33,118 nucleotides of DNA from Pirellulaceae bacterium (GCA_030748485.1 JASMLW010000327.1:1-33118), one strand, 5' to 3'. Shown: positions 15,825 to 23,951, numbered from the stretch's first letter. Notes: generated by a model from the sequence alone, not told the origin. Made by a program: numbers and translations.

Positions 15825-17072
15825 ATGATCAATTGGCGACGCTCTTTGTCCGTGGCCGGTGTAGTTCTTCTCGCCTCCCTGACCGTCCAAGCGGCGGATT
15901 GGCCAAGCTTTCGCGGTCCCAACGGAGACGGAGTCGCCGAGGGAAACTTCCCGACCAGTTGGAGCGCGGAGAAGAACATTCGCTGGAAAGTCGCCTTGCC
16001 CGATCCGAGCAATGGGAGCCCCATTGTTTCGGGCGGTCGCGTATTCATTTGCAGCGCGACGAAAGACGGTCGCCAGCGGAGTTTGATTTGTTTCGACCGC
16101 AGCAACGGCAAGAAACTGTGGACGCGGACGGTCGAATTCGGCGAGGACACGACGCACCCGCAGAATCCCTTTAGCAGTTCAACTCCATCGGCGGATGGCG
16201 AGCGAGTCGTCGTCTGGCACAGTTCGGCGGGTCTCTATTGCTACGACTTCGCGGGCAAGGAATTGTGGACGCGCGACCTGGGCGAATTCCGTCATATCTG
16301 GGGATCGGGTTCATCGCCGGTGATTCACAACGGACGAGTCATCTTGCAGTGTGGCCCCGGCAAGCGAGTCTTTGTAACGGCCATCAATTTAGAGAACGGC
16401 GAGACGCTCTGGGAAACGGATGAGCCGTACAAGGGCGAGAAAGATCTGGACGACGTCGGCTCGTGGAGCACGCCCGTCATCGCCAAGATCGGCGGCGCGG
16501 AGCAGATCATCTGCGCTATGTCGACACGGGTCAACGGATACGATCCGGAGAGCGGCAAGCTGCTTTGGTGGTGCGACGGGCTGAGCGGCTCGCGCTACGA
16601 CGCCACTAGCTCATCGCCGTTGATCTCAGACGGAATCTGCTTCGCCATGGCCGATCTGCGGGGACCGGCGATGGGATTCAAGCTGGGCGGCAAGGGTGAC
16701 ATCACCGAGACAAACCGGCTGTGGCTCGCCGAGAAACGAAATCCCAACAGCGTCGGCACGGGCGTATTCGTCGGCGGGCACGTCTTCCGCCCCAACTCCA
16801 AGCCGGGATCGCTCGAATGTCTCGACGCGAAGACGGGCAAGAGCCTGTGGAAAGAGCGGGCTCGCGACCACTGGGCTTCGATGGTGCTTGCCGGAGGCAA
16901 TCTGTACGCGCTCAGTCAGCGCGGCACGACCATCGTTTTCAAGCCGAATTCGCAGGAGTACGAGGAAGTCGCCAGCAATGACCTGGGCGAGTCGACAAAC
17001 GCTACGCCCGCGTTCTCCGATGGCCAGATATTCTTGCGCACGGAAGAGAATCTGTTTTGCATTGGCGAGTGA
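15825..17072 (+). CDS. Exported PQQ-like beta-propeller protein
   Basis: The start at 15825 (MINWRRSLSVAG) is preceded by GAGGAA at a good distance and followed by a signal peptide ending near VQAADW. The frame continues upstream, but that sequence is not protein-like. The 415-residue product carries the common planctomycete opening WPSFRGPNGDGVAEG. Repeated PQQ-like blades follow, each with motifs such as SPIVSGGRVFICS, LENGETLWETD, DPESGKLLWWCDG and DAKTGKSLWKE. These repeats form a propeller resembling BamB and quinoprotein folds. I see no evidence that PQQ itself is bound. It is the first gene of the plus-strand redox cluster, 63 bases before the next propeller gene. A periplasmic scaffold or electron-transfer partner is the likely role; the reaction is unknown. 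Confidence 0.88.
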   Translation: MINWRRSLSVAGVVLLASLTVQAADWPSFRGPNGDGVAEGNFPTSWSAEKNIRWKVALPDPSNGSPIVSGGRVFICSATKDGRQRSLICFDRSNGKKLWTRTVEFGEDTTHPQNPFSSSTPSADGERVVVWHSSAGLYCYDFAGKELWTRDLGEFRHIWGSGSSPVIHNGRVILQCGPGKRVFVTAINLENGETLWETDEPYKGEKDLDDVGSWSTPVIAKIGGAEQIICAMSTRVNGYDPESGKLLWWCDGLSGSRYDATSSSPLISDGICFAMADLRGPAMGFKLGGKGDITETNRLWLAEKRNPNSVGTGVFVGGHVFRPNSKPGSLECLDAKTGKSLWKERARDHWASMVLAGGNLYALSQRGTTIVFKPNSQEYEEVASNDLGESTNATPAFSDGQIFLRTEENLFCIGE

Positions 17073-17135
17073 CTTCCGGTTGACTCCATCGATTCAAGCA
17101 AGGACTGCTAACGACGATTAGCTGACGACGCGCCC

Positions 17136-18542
17136 ATGTTTTTCAAATTGCAACTAGCCGAAACGGTTCTGCCCGCGCTGACTGCAGTTGTGGGGATCGC
17201 GCTGATTGCGTTCTGGTTACAGGCGTCGCCCGGCGAGTTGGAGGCGCGGATTCCTGGACGAGACGGCACGACGACCATCGACCTGGCCGATATACCCGCA
17301 CCCGAGGCGGGCGAACCAATCGCCGGCGCGGGTAAGGCGTCGACCATTGAGGGCGAGTGGCCCACTTTTCGCGGCGTCAACAACGACAACATTTCGACGG
17401 ACCCGACTCGGCTCGCCCGCTCGTGGCCGCCGGAGGGGCCCCCCGTGCTCTGGTCGGTTGATGTGGGCGACGGATACGCGGGCCCAGTGATCAGCGGAGG
17501 CCGCGTCTACCTGCTGGACTACGACGAGGAGGCCGAAGCCGACACGCTGCGTTGTTTCTCTCTCGACGACGGTCGCGAGATCTGGCGAAACAGTTATCCG
17601 GTGGTGATCGCTTTCCACCACGGCATGACGCGCACCGTGCCGGCGGTCGTGGGCGACTACGTGATCACGATGGGACCGCGCTGCCACTTGGCTTGCTGGG
17701 ACGCCAACACGGGAAAATGCCACTGGCTGATCGATCTCGTGCGGGATCACGGATCGCGCGTGCCCGAATGGTATACGGGACAGTGTCCTCTGATCGACCA
17801 AGACCGTTTGATCGTGGCGCCGTGCGGCGATTCGCTCGTCTCAGCGATCGACTACAAGACGGGGGAGTTCATTTGGAAGAGCCCCAATCCGCTCGGTTGG
17901 AAAATGACTCACGTCTCCGTGGTGCCGATGGAGTTCCAAGGGCGACGGAGTTACGTCTACTGCGCCAGCGGCGGTGTGGCGGGAGTCGCGGCCGACGATG
18001 GGACTCCGCTGTGGACAAGCACGGCGTGGAAAGAAATCAACGCCACGGGTCCTTCACCGGTCATCTTGCCGGACGACCGCATCTTTCTCTCTCGCGGTTA
18101 TGGGTCGGGCGCCCTCATGCTGCAACTCGCCGAAACGAACGGCGCGATCGAAGCCAAGACGCTGTTTGAACTGCGGCCGCGCAGTTTCAGTTCGGAACAG
18201 CAGACGCCCATTTTTCGCGACGGCCATCTGATTGGGATCCGCAAAATCGGCTCCAAGTCATTGGTTTGCCTGGACCTCGACGGAAATGAGATTTGGAGCA
18301 GCGGAGGCGACCGCTTTGGCATTGGGCCGTATATGTTCGCCGACGGTCTGCTGCTGATCGTGGACGATCACGGCACGCTGACGTTGGCCGAAGCGAGTCC
18401 ATCGGGTGGTTACAAGCGGTTGGCTCAACACGAGCTCTGGCCCGACGGGCACGACGCCTGGGGTCCGCTCGCGGTGGCGGGCGGCCGAGTAATCGTGCGC
18501 GACCTGACTCGCATAGTCTGCCTCGACATCGCGGAGAAGTAG
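17136..18542 (+). CDS. Membrane-anchored PQQ-like beta-propeller protein
   Basis: This 468-residue protein has one N-terminal membrane segment (about residues 12-28, LPALTAVVGIALIAFWL) acting as an uncleaved anchor, and a linker of about 45 residues. A propeller follows, starting at EWPTFRGVNNDNISTDP. Blade motifs include PVISGGRVYLLDYD, SLDDGREIWRN, DANTGKCHWLIDL, DYKTGEFIWKSPN and CLDLDGNEIWSSGG. It differs from the first propeller in length and anchoring. No clear SD is seen before 17136. The next gene starts eight bases after its stop, so the two are cotranscribed. Known relatives are annotated only as PQQ-binding-like; catalytic residues are not apparent. Its place beside ferredoxin genes suggests an extracytoplasmic partner of the Fe-S proteins. 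Confidence 0.87.
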   Translation: MFFKLQLAETVLPALTAVVGIALIAFWLQASPGELEARIPGRDGTTTIDLADIPAPEAGEPIAGAGKASTIEGEWPTFRGVNNDNISTDPTRLARSWPPEGPPVLWSVDVGDGYAGPVISGGRVYLLDYDEEAEADTLRCFSLDDGREIWRNSYPVVIAFHHGMTRTVPAVVGDYVITMGPRCHLACWDANTGKCHWLIDLVRDHGSRVPEWYTGQCPLIDQDRLIVAPCGDSLVSAIDYKTGEFIWKSPNPLGWKMTHVSVVPMEFQGRRSYVYCASGGVAGVAADDGTPLWTSTAWKEINATGPSPVILPDDRIFLSRGYGSGALMLQLAETNGAIEAKTLFELRPRSFSSEQQTPIFRDGHLIGIRKIGSKSLVCLDLDGNEIWSSGGDRFGIGPYMFADGLLLIVDDHGTLTLAEASPSGGYKRLAQHELWPDGHDAWGPLAVAGGRVIVRDLTRIVCLDIAEK

Positions 18543-18550
18543 AGAACGAC

Positions 18551-19723
18551 ATGAATTCCCTTCAACAACATCGCGGCGTCTTGATCACGGCCGTCGTGGC
18601 GGTGGCGGTCGGCGTCGGTTGCTACGCAATCGTCCGCAGCGACCCGTTCGCCGAACGGGGCAGCACGCTGTTCGCGTTGGACTTGTCGAGTCTCTACGAA
18701 GTCGATGCGAGCTTGATTCAGTTCGCACAGACGGCCGAGATCAAGGCGCCGCTGAACGATGTTCGCGCGATTGCCAGCGGACCGGCTGACAAGATCTACA
18801 TCGCCGGCGACCAAGCCGTCCGCGTGCTGTCCGCCGGCGGCGACGAGCTGGCGGCGATGACCACCGAGGGCCGGCCGAGTTGCCTGGCCGTGGGTGGCTC
18901 GGACCACGTCGCTCCCGGCCGCATCTACGTCGGAGCGGGGCAGCGGATTGAATTGTTCGACCCCGACGGTAAGCCGGCGGGAGTTTGGGACGTGCCCGGC
19001 GAAGACGCCATCCTCACTTCGATCGCCGTGGCCGATCAAGATGTGTTCGTCGCCGACGCCGGCAGTCAAGTTGTTTTCCGCTTCGATACAACCGGCCAGG
19101 TCGTCGGCAAAATCGGCGGCGCCGAAGGGCGCCCGTTCAACGTCCCCAGCTACTACTTCGACATCGCCCTGTCCCCCGCCGGACTGGTTCACGTCGCCAA
19201 TCCGGGCGTGCTGCGCATCGAGACATACAGCTTCGATGGGCAAATGGAGGTGCGCTGGGGAGAAGCGGGCTCGGGGATCGACGACTTCTTCGGTTGTTGC
19301 AATCCCACCCAGTTCGCCGTCTTGCCCAGCGGTGAGATCGTCACCTCGGAGAAGGGCGTGCCGCGGGTCAAAGTCTACAGCGAGTACGGCGAGTTTGGGT
19401 CGGTGGTCGCCGGGCCTCAACAATTGGACGTCGCCGAATCGGAACTTGGGGATCCGCGAGCTGTCCAAGCGAAAGCCGTCTTCGACGTGGCGACCGACAG
19501 CCAGGGCCGCGTGCTGGTGTTGGATCCCAGGCGAAAGACGGTCCGCGTTTTTACTCGCGTACAGCCAGCCAGTGAAGAAGCTGCTAACGATCCTGAGAAT
19601 AACGAACCTGAGAATAACGAACCTGAGAACGAAACTGAGAATGACGAACGAGAGACTGTTGAAGACAAGACGTCAGACACCGACGCGAAAGCGGCGGGCG
19701 AAACCGAGGCGAAGGGCGGCTAG
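18551..19723 (+). CDS. Membrane-anchored NHL-repeat propeller with GCCNP motif and acidic tail
   Basis: The ATG at 18551, eight bases after the upstream stop, gives 390 residues. An uncleaved membrane anchor (about 10-28, VLITAVVAVAVGVGCYAIV) precedes a six-bladed NHL-like propeller. Blade motifs include DKIYIAGDQAVRVLSAGG, GRIYVGAGQRIELFDPDG, DVFVADAGSQVVFRFD and GRVLVLDPRRKTVRVF. The motif DDFFGCCNPTQFAVLPSGE contains an adjacent cysteine pair, which I believe is conserved in relatives of this gene and may bind a metal or form a disulfide. The last 45 or so residues are an acidic Asn/Glu-rich tail made of 15-bp repeats. It lies between the propeller genes and the ferredoxin genes and is probably part of the same complex. 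Catalytic activity is not evident. Confidence 0.87.
   Translation: MNSLQQHRGVLITAVVAVAVGVGCYAIVRSDPFAERGSTLFALDLSSLYEVDASLIQFAQTAEIKAPLNDVRAIASGPADKIYIAGDQAVRVLSAGGDELAAMTTEGRPSCLAVGGSDHVAPGRIYVGAGQRIELFDPDGKPAGVWDVPGEDAILTSIAVADQDVFVADAGSQVVFRFDTTGQVVGKIGGAEGRPFNVPSYYFDIALSPAGLVHVANPGVLRIETYSFDGQMEVRWGEAGSGIDDFFGCCNPTQFAVLPSGEIVTSEKGVPRVKVYSEYGEFGSVVAGPQQLDVAESELGDPRAVQAKAVFDVATDSQGRVLVLDPRRKTVRVFTRVQPASEEAANDPENNEPENNEPENETENDERETVEDKTSDTDAKAAGETEAKGG
19592..19636 (+). repeat. 15-bp tandem repeat encoding PENNE units in the NHL protein tail
   Basis: Two exact copies of CCTGAGAATAACGAA (19592-19606 and 19607-19621) are followed by a degenerate third. They encode PENNE, PENNE and PENET. The repeats are in frame and lengthen the acidic tail. 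They share their 15-bp period, but not their sequence, with the repeat 105 bases downstream. Confidence 0.8.
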
Positions 19724-19741
19724 TTCGGCGAGACGACGGAG

Positions 19742-19801
19742 GAAGAGCTAATGAATGAAGAGCTAATGAATGAAGAGCCAATGAATGAAGAGCTAATGAA
19801 T
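19742..19801 (+). repeat. Four tandem 15-bp units, each carrying an SD-like sequence and an ATG
   Basis: The unit GAAGAGCTAATGAAT occurs four times in a row (19742, 19757, 19772 with one change, 19787). Each copy places GAAGAG three bases before an in-frame ATG (19751, 19766, 19781, 19796). The translated N-terminus therefore reads MNEEL-MNEEP-MNEEL-MNAEQ. The first ATG also has GGAGGA (19738-19743) seven bases upstream. The unit is effectively a duplicated ribosome-binding/start module. Confidence 0.9.
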
Positions 19802-20032
19802 GCTGAACAGCAACTGCTCGAACGACGCCAATGGTTCGTTCGTCTCGGCCGACGGCTCACGCTGGGAGCGATCTCCATACTCTCGGTCAATCTGATCCTG
19901 CGCAGTTTCAGCAGTGCGTGCGTCAGCCCGCAATCGCCTTGTCAGAGTTGTGGCGTGTTCAAACACTGTGGGCTTTCCAAAGCGGAAGAGAGCCGGCGGA
20001 CAGATCGCACAGAATCGAAGGGGAGGGCGTGA
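19751..20032 (+). CDS. Small single-pass membrane protein with a Cys-rich tail
   Basis: This 93-residue protein starts at 19751 with a strong GGAGGA SD; three further in-frame ATGs lie in the tandem repeat. Residues 1-20 are acidic repeats. Residues 21-36 are basic (LLERRQWFVRLGRR), and one hydrophobic segment (about 36-50, LTLGAISILSVNLIL) probably crosses the membrane with the N-terminus inside. The extracytoplasmic tail holds four cysteines (57, 64, 67, 73; C-x6-C-x2-C-x5-C), which could bind an Fe-S cluster or metal or form disulfides. The stop overlaps the next start by one base (TGATG), so it is translationally coupled to the polyferredoxin gene. I do not recognise the family. The context argues for a small subunit of the membrane redox complex. 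Confidence 0.8.
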   Translation: MNEELMNEEPMNEELMNAEQQLLERRQWFVRLGRRLTLGAISILSVNLILRSFSSACVSPQSPCQSCGVFKHCGLSKAEESRRTDRTESKGRA

Positions 20033-20679
20033 TGGCTGCCGAACAGGAAAAAGACCGCCGCGACTTTCTCGCCGATGGGCTGCGCGTTGCCGGGGTGATC
20101 GCCGCCGGAACGCTCGGCGGGTTTCTCGCTGGACGACGCGGATACGCCAGTGAAAGCCGCTGGCAAATCGATCCAGACAAGTGCGTCGCTTGCGGCAACT
20201 GCGCCACCTACTGCGTGCTCGACGAATCGGCCGTCAAATGCGTTCAGTGTTTCGACATGTGCGGATACTGCAACCGCTGCACGGGCTACTACACGCTCGA
20301 CGGACTCGACAGTCGCGATACGGCCGCCGAAGACCTGCTCTGTCCCACCGAAGCGGTGATTCGCACATTCGTCGAGGGCAAGGCGGGCCAGAACTTCTAC
20401 GAGTACACGATCGACACCGAAGCCTGCATCGGCTGCGCCATGTGCGTCAAGGGTTGCGCCTTGATGAACGGGTCGCTCTACCTGCAGGTCATGCACGATC
20501 GCTGCGTCAATTGCAACGAGTGCGCGATCGCGGTCGCGTGCCCCAGCGAAGCGTTCGTCCAAGTGCCTTCCGGCAAGCCGTATCGAATGAAACAAGCCAT
20601 CGTCGGAGTAATTGAGCAGAAGGCGTCCAAGTCGCCCGCCGCCCGCGAACTGATTGAACAAGTGCAGACGGATGAATAG
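20032..20679 (+). CDS. Tat-exported polyferredoxin (NapG-like 4Fe-4S protein)
   Basis: The ATG at 20032 overlaps the preceding stop and has GGAGGG upstream. The 215-residue product opens with a twin-arginine motif (KDRRDFLADG) and a hydrophobic stretch (about 17-34), so it is probably exported in folded form. Cysteines come in ferredoxin arrays: C51-x2-C54-x2-C57-x3-C61; C70/73/77/80/83 with C104-Pro; C132-x2-C135-x2-C138-x3-C142; and C158-x2-C161-x2-C164-x5-C170-Pro. That is enough for about four 4Fe-4S clusters. NapG and related proteins pair with a NapH/NosR-type membrane protein to pass electrons from quinol. The next gene, overlapping by eight bases, is such a protein, so the same pairing is likely here. 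Confidence 0.9.
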   Translation: MAAEQEKDRRDFLADGLRVAGVIAAGTLGGFLAGRRGYASESRWQIDPDKCVACGNCATYCVLDESAVKCVQCFDMCGYCNRCTGYYTLDGLDSRDTAAEDLLCPTEAVIRTFVEGKAGQNFYEYTIDTEACIGCAMCVKGCALMNGSLYLQVMHDRCVNCNECAIAVACPSEAFVQVPSGKPYRMKQAIVGVIEQKASKSPAARELIEQVQTDE

Positions 20680-22075
20680 TGTTTTTCGTTGGGGGTTGCT
20701 GAGCGTCTTCTTCGCCGCGTTGGCCGTCGGCGTCGTCGTCTACGTCAACGACGTCTTCGCCGCGGACGGGGCCCCCGAACTCATGTTCCCGGTGCCCGAG
20801 TTCTCCGACCATCCCATCCCCACCGCGGAAGTTCCTCACGTGGACGGCGAGATGGGGACCTATTGGGACATCGCCATCCTGGTAGCCGCGTTGTGTCTGG
20901 CGTCGTATTTCACGTTGGTCACGCGTTCGCGTCGTAACGTATTGATCCTGACGATCGCGTCCTTGATCTGGTTCGGCTTCTGGCGACAGGGTTGCGTCTG
21001 CCCCATCGGAGCCACCCAAAACGTCGCCTTGGCGATTGTCGACCCCACTTACGCCGTGCCGCTGACCGTCGTCGCGTTCTTCATCATCCCTCTGGTGTTC
21101 ACGCTCTTCTTTGGCCGCACGTTTTGCGCGTCGGTTTGCCCGCTGGGCGCGATGCAGGAGCTTGTCGCCGTCCGCACGGTCGCCGTGCCTCGTTGGCTCG
21201 ATCACTCATTGGGCCTGGTGGCGTACATCTACCTCGGCGCGGCGGTTATCTTCGCCGCCACCCGCACTGGATTCATCATCTGCCGCTACGATCCGTTCAT
21301 CCCGTTCTTCCGTCTGGGCGGAAACACCGACATGTTGATCTTTGGCGGCAGCGTGTTGGTGATTGGATTGTTCGTGGGTCGACCGTATTGCCGTTACCTG
21401 TGTCCGTACGGAGCCATGTTGCGGGTGCTTTCCTGTCTCTCCAAGTTTCGGCTGAGCATTCCGCCGGACTCGTGTGTGAATTGCCAGCTCTGCGAAGATG
21501 TCTGTCCTTATGGTGCGATTCATCCCCCCACGGTCCTGCAAACTTCCAAGGGCCGACGGCAGGGCAAGAAACAACTCGGCCTCGCCCTGGCGGCGGCTCC
21601 CATCGTGTTCGGTGCGTTTACCGGGCTGGGAATGATGATCTCCGTGCCGCTCGCCCAATGGCATCCCGAGTCGCGGGTGGCCGAACAAGTCCGTTTGGAG
21701 GAAATGGGAGTCGCCGAAAAAACGACCGACGCCAGCGACGCGTTCCGCGGCACAGGCCGTTCGGTTGAGGACTTGTACGCCTCGGCCATCGCGCGGCGCG
21801 ATCGATTCTTCAAACTCGGCGGTCTGCTGGGTGCGTGGACCGGCATCGTCGTCGGGATCAAACTGGTGCACCTGTCATTGCGCCGCCGGCGCGATGATTA
21901 CCAAGCCGACCGCGCCGGATGCGTCTCGTGCGGACGCTGCTATTGGTACTGCCCCGTAGAAAAAGTGAGACTCGGTTTGATCGAGGACATTTCCGAGGTC
22001 GTTCCCGGTTATGAAGGGGCGCCGCCGAACTCGCCACTCGTCCAAATCAGTGGAGTTGAGGAGACGTCTCCATGA
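20672..22075 (+). CDS. NosR/NapH-like membrane polyferredoxin
   Basis: I take the ATG at 20672, overlapping the ferredoxin stop by eight bases; an in-frame ATG at 20654 lies deeper in that gene. The 467-residue product has about six membrane segments (about 8-25, 67-83, 91-104, 130-147, 182-197, 222-236) and another two near 305-325 and 382-400. It contains CxCP/CxxxCP motifs typical of the NosR/NapH family: CVCPIG (108-113), CASVCPLG (152-159) and CRYLCPYG (240-247). CRYDPF (204-209) is also present. Two ferredoxin-type 4Fe-4S sites follow: C268/271/274/278 and C417/420/423/427. Known relatives move electrons across or along the membrane from quinol to periplasmic acceptors. No N-terminal FMN-binding domain, as in full NosR, is seen. 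Confidence 0.9.
   Translation: MNSVFRWGLLSVFFAALAVGVVVYVNDVFAADGAPELMFPVPEFSDHPIPTAEVPHVDGEMGTYWDIAILVAALCLASYFTLVTRSRRNVLILTIASLIWFGFWRQGCVCPIGATQNVALAIVDPTYAVPLTVVAFFIIPLVFTLFFGRTFCASVCPLGAMQELVAVRTVAVPRWLDHSLGLVAYIYLGAAVIFAATRTGFIICRYDPFIPFFRLGGNTDMLIFGGSVLVIGLFVGRPYCRYLCPYGAMLRVLSCLSKFRLSIPPDSCVNCQLCEDVCPYGAIHPPTVLQTSKGRRQGKKQLGLALAAAPIVFGAFTGLGMMISVPLAQWHPESRVAEQVRLEEMGVAEKTTDASDAFRGTGRSVEDLYASAIARRDRFFKLGGLLGAWTGIVVGIKLVHLSLRRRRDDYQADRAGCVSCGRCYWYCPVEKVRLGLIEDISEVVPGYEGAPPNSPLVQISGVEETSP
22060..22071 (+). promoter_or_regulatory. 12-bp palindrome GGAGACGTCTCC over the ribosome-binding site
   Basis: The perfect palindrome ends immediately before the ATG at 22072 and includes the GGAG Shine-Dalgarno core. 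In RNA it could fold GGAG against CTCC with an ACGT loop, masking the SD unless ribosomes translate the overlapping upstream gene. This is an inference from sequence symmetry and position. Confidence 0.4.
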
Positions 22076-23850
22076 ACACCCTGATCAGTTACCGGGCCAT
22101 CCTCCTGACAGCCATCGTGGCGGCGGTCTTTTCCGTGGTTGTTTGCGCGCTGTTGTTGGTCGACGCGGCGAATCGGCTCGACAAAATTCCACTCGACGCG
22201 CCCCAATTCGTGGCTCTCCGCGAGCAGTTCATCGAAAAACCAAACGACGATGCGATTCGAGAGGAGATCCGGGAGCTCGACCTCGCGCTGCGACGCGAGT
22301 ACTTTCGCGAGCAACGATTCACCGAAATCGGCTCGAACCTGCTGCTGGCCGGCATCGCCTTGACACTCATCATGGGCAAGTGGGCGGCGACGACGCGGCG
22401 CAAGTTGCCGACGCCTGTGACCAAGGAGTCGGGGCCGGATTCCGACGAGAGGTTAAGTCGCTCGGGACTCTGGGCGGTCAGCGTGCTCGTCGTTTCCTTG
22501 CTGGGAATCACCGTGGCGATGAGAGTGGCGTCGCCGAGCGTCTTGCCGACGATCGAAGAGTTGGCCGCGCTCAGCAAACCAACACCAGGCGCCGATGGCG
22601 CTGGCGGCGGCCAGGGAGACGGTCCCGCGGCGAAGCCCGCGCTGCCGGAATTGCCGACAGCGGAGGAGTTTGGTCTGAGCTGGCCGAGTTTTCGTGGGCC
22701 CGCCGGCTCGGGCGTCTCGTCGCACGCCAACGTGCCGACGTCTTGGGACGGCGCATCGGGCGAGGGGATCGTTTGGAAAACACCCGTCTCGCTGCCCGGC
22801 GTCAACTCGCCGATCGTGTGGAAAGACCGCGTGTTCCTCAGCAGCGCTTCGGAAGACAAGCGGCAAGTGCATTGCTTTGACGCGGCCGACGGAAGAATCG
22901 TCTGGGAGAAAGAGATCGCCTCGGCTCCGGCGGCCATGCCGCCCAAGGTCAATCAAGATACCGGCTACGCCGCCTGCACCATGGTCACCGACGGCCGGCT
23001 CGTCTGCGCCATGTTCGCCACCGGCGACTTGGTCGCTTTCGACTTCGCCGGCAACGAACTGTGGACCAAAACGCTCGGCGTCCCGGAAAACACTTACGGC
23101 CACGCCGCCTCACTGGCCACCCACCAAGGTTTGGTGATCGTTCAATTCGACCAAGCTTCGGCCAAGGATGAGTTGTCGAAGCTGCTGGCCTTCGACGGCG
23201 CCACCGGCGACATCGTCTGGGAAGTAAAACGAAAAATGCCTTCGTCCTGGTCTTCACCGATCGTGATCGAGAACGACGGGAAACCGCAGATCATCACCTG
23301 CGGCGATCCCTGGGTGATCGCCAACTCGGCCGTCGACGGAACGGAAATCTGGCGAGCCAATTGTTTTGAGCGAGCGGAAGTCGGTCCATCTCCCGTTTTC
23401 GACAATGGAGTCATCTACGTAGCAAATGACGCGGCTGAGTTGTCGGCCATACGCGCCGACGGCAGCGGCGACGTCACCGACACGCACGTGCTGTGGAGTT
23501 CGGACATCGGCATGCCCGACACGTGCAGCCCGCTGGTCACCAAAGACTTCGTCCTGCTGCTCTCCTTTGGCGTGCTGACTTGTTATGACAAAACGGACGG
23601 CGGCGACCCGCTGTGGGAAGAGGACCTAGAGGCCGATTTCACGTCCTCACCAGCCCTGGTCGGCGAGCAAGTTTATCTCTTTGGCTTGGAAGGGAATGTG
23701 GTCATCATCGAGCCGACTCGCGACGAGTGTAAGCGAGTTGGTGAAGCCAACTTGGGCGAAGAGTGCGTCACCAGCCCGGCGTTTCAAGAGGGGCGGATCT
23801 ACATCCGCGGTCGCGAACACCTATTCGCCATCGGAATGAAGCCCGAATGA
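22072..23850 (+). CDS. PQQ-like beta-propeller protein with three N-terminal membrane segments
   Basis: The start forms a four-base ATGA overlap with the polyferredoxin stop, so coupling is tight. The product is 592 residues. Membrane segments lie at about 8-31 (AILLTAIVAAVFSVVVCALLLV), 87-102 (LLLAGIALTLIM) and 132-150 (SGLWAVSVLVVSLLGITVAM). A Gly/Ala/Pro linker leads to a propeller beginning LSWPSFRGPAGSGVSS. Blade motifs include DAADGRIVWEKE, DFAGNELWTKTLG, DGATGDIVWEVKR and DKTDGGDPLWEED. Unlike the first two propellers it has an integral membrane module, so it may dock the propeller onto the NosR/NapH-like protein. It is the last gene of the tight block; a 152-base gap follows. The substrate or cofactor is unknown. 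Confidence 0.87.
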   Translation: MNTLISYRAILLTAIVAAVFSVVVCALLLVDAANRLDKIPLDAPQFVALREQFIEKPNDDAIREEIRELDLALRREYFREQRFTEIGSNLLLAGIALTLIMGKWAATTRRKLPTPVTKESGPDSDERLSRSGLWAVSVLVVSLLGITVAMRVASPSVLPTIEELAALSKPTPGADGAGGGQGDGPAAKPALPELPTAEEFGLSWPSFRGPAGSGVSSHANVPTSWDGASGEGIVWKTPVSLPGVNSPIVWKDRVFLSSASEDKRQVHCFDAADGRIVWEKEIASAPAAMPPKVNQDTGYAACTMVTDGRLVCAMFATGDLVAFDFAGNELWTKTLGVPENTYGHAASLATHQGLVIVQFDQASAKDELSKLLAFDGATGDIVWEVKRKMPSSWSSPIVIENDGKPQIITCGDPWVIANSAVDGTEIWRANCFERAEVGPSPVFDNGVIYVANDAAELSAIRADGSGDVTDTHVLWSSDIGMPDTCSPLVTKDFVLLLSFGVLTCYDKTDGGDPLWEEDLEADFTSSPALVGEQVYLFGLEGNVVIIEPTRDECKRVGEANLGEECVTSPAFQEGRIYIRGREHLFAIGMKPE

Positions 23851-23931
23851 GTTCGAAAAGTGAAGAGTTGGAGAATAATATGAGTTCGCTGAGAATAGTG
23901 CGCTGGAGTAGGTTGATCGTCCGACAATAAT

Positions 23932-23951
23932 CCGGAGCTCGGCTGTTTTTT
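23932..23951 (+). terminator. Weak candidate intrinsic terminator
   Basis: A short stem (CCGG...TCGG, three Watson-Crick pairs plus one wobble, three-base loop) is followed after three bases by six T residues (23946-23951). It lies in the 152-base gap between the propeller gene and the NuoE-NuoF fusion. The stem is short, so partial read-through is likely if it works at all. Confidence 0.25.

Noticed and set aside
15825..23850. True PQQ-dependent alcohol dehydrogenases
   Set aside because: The three propellers have PQQ-like blade repeats but I cannot see the cofactor-binding and catalytic signatures of quinoprotein dehydrogenases, so only the fold is claimed.
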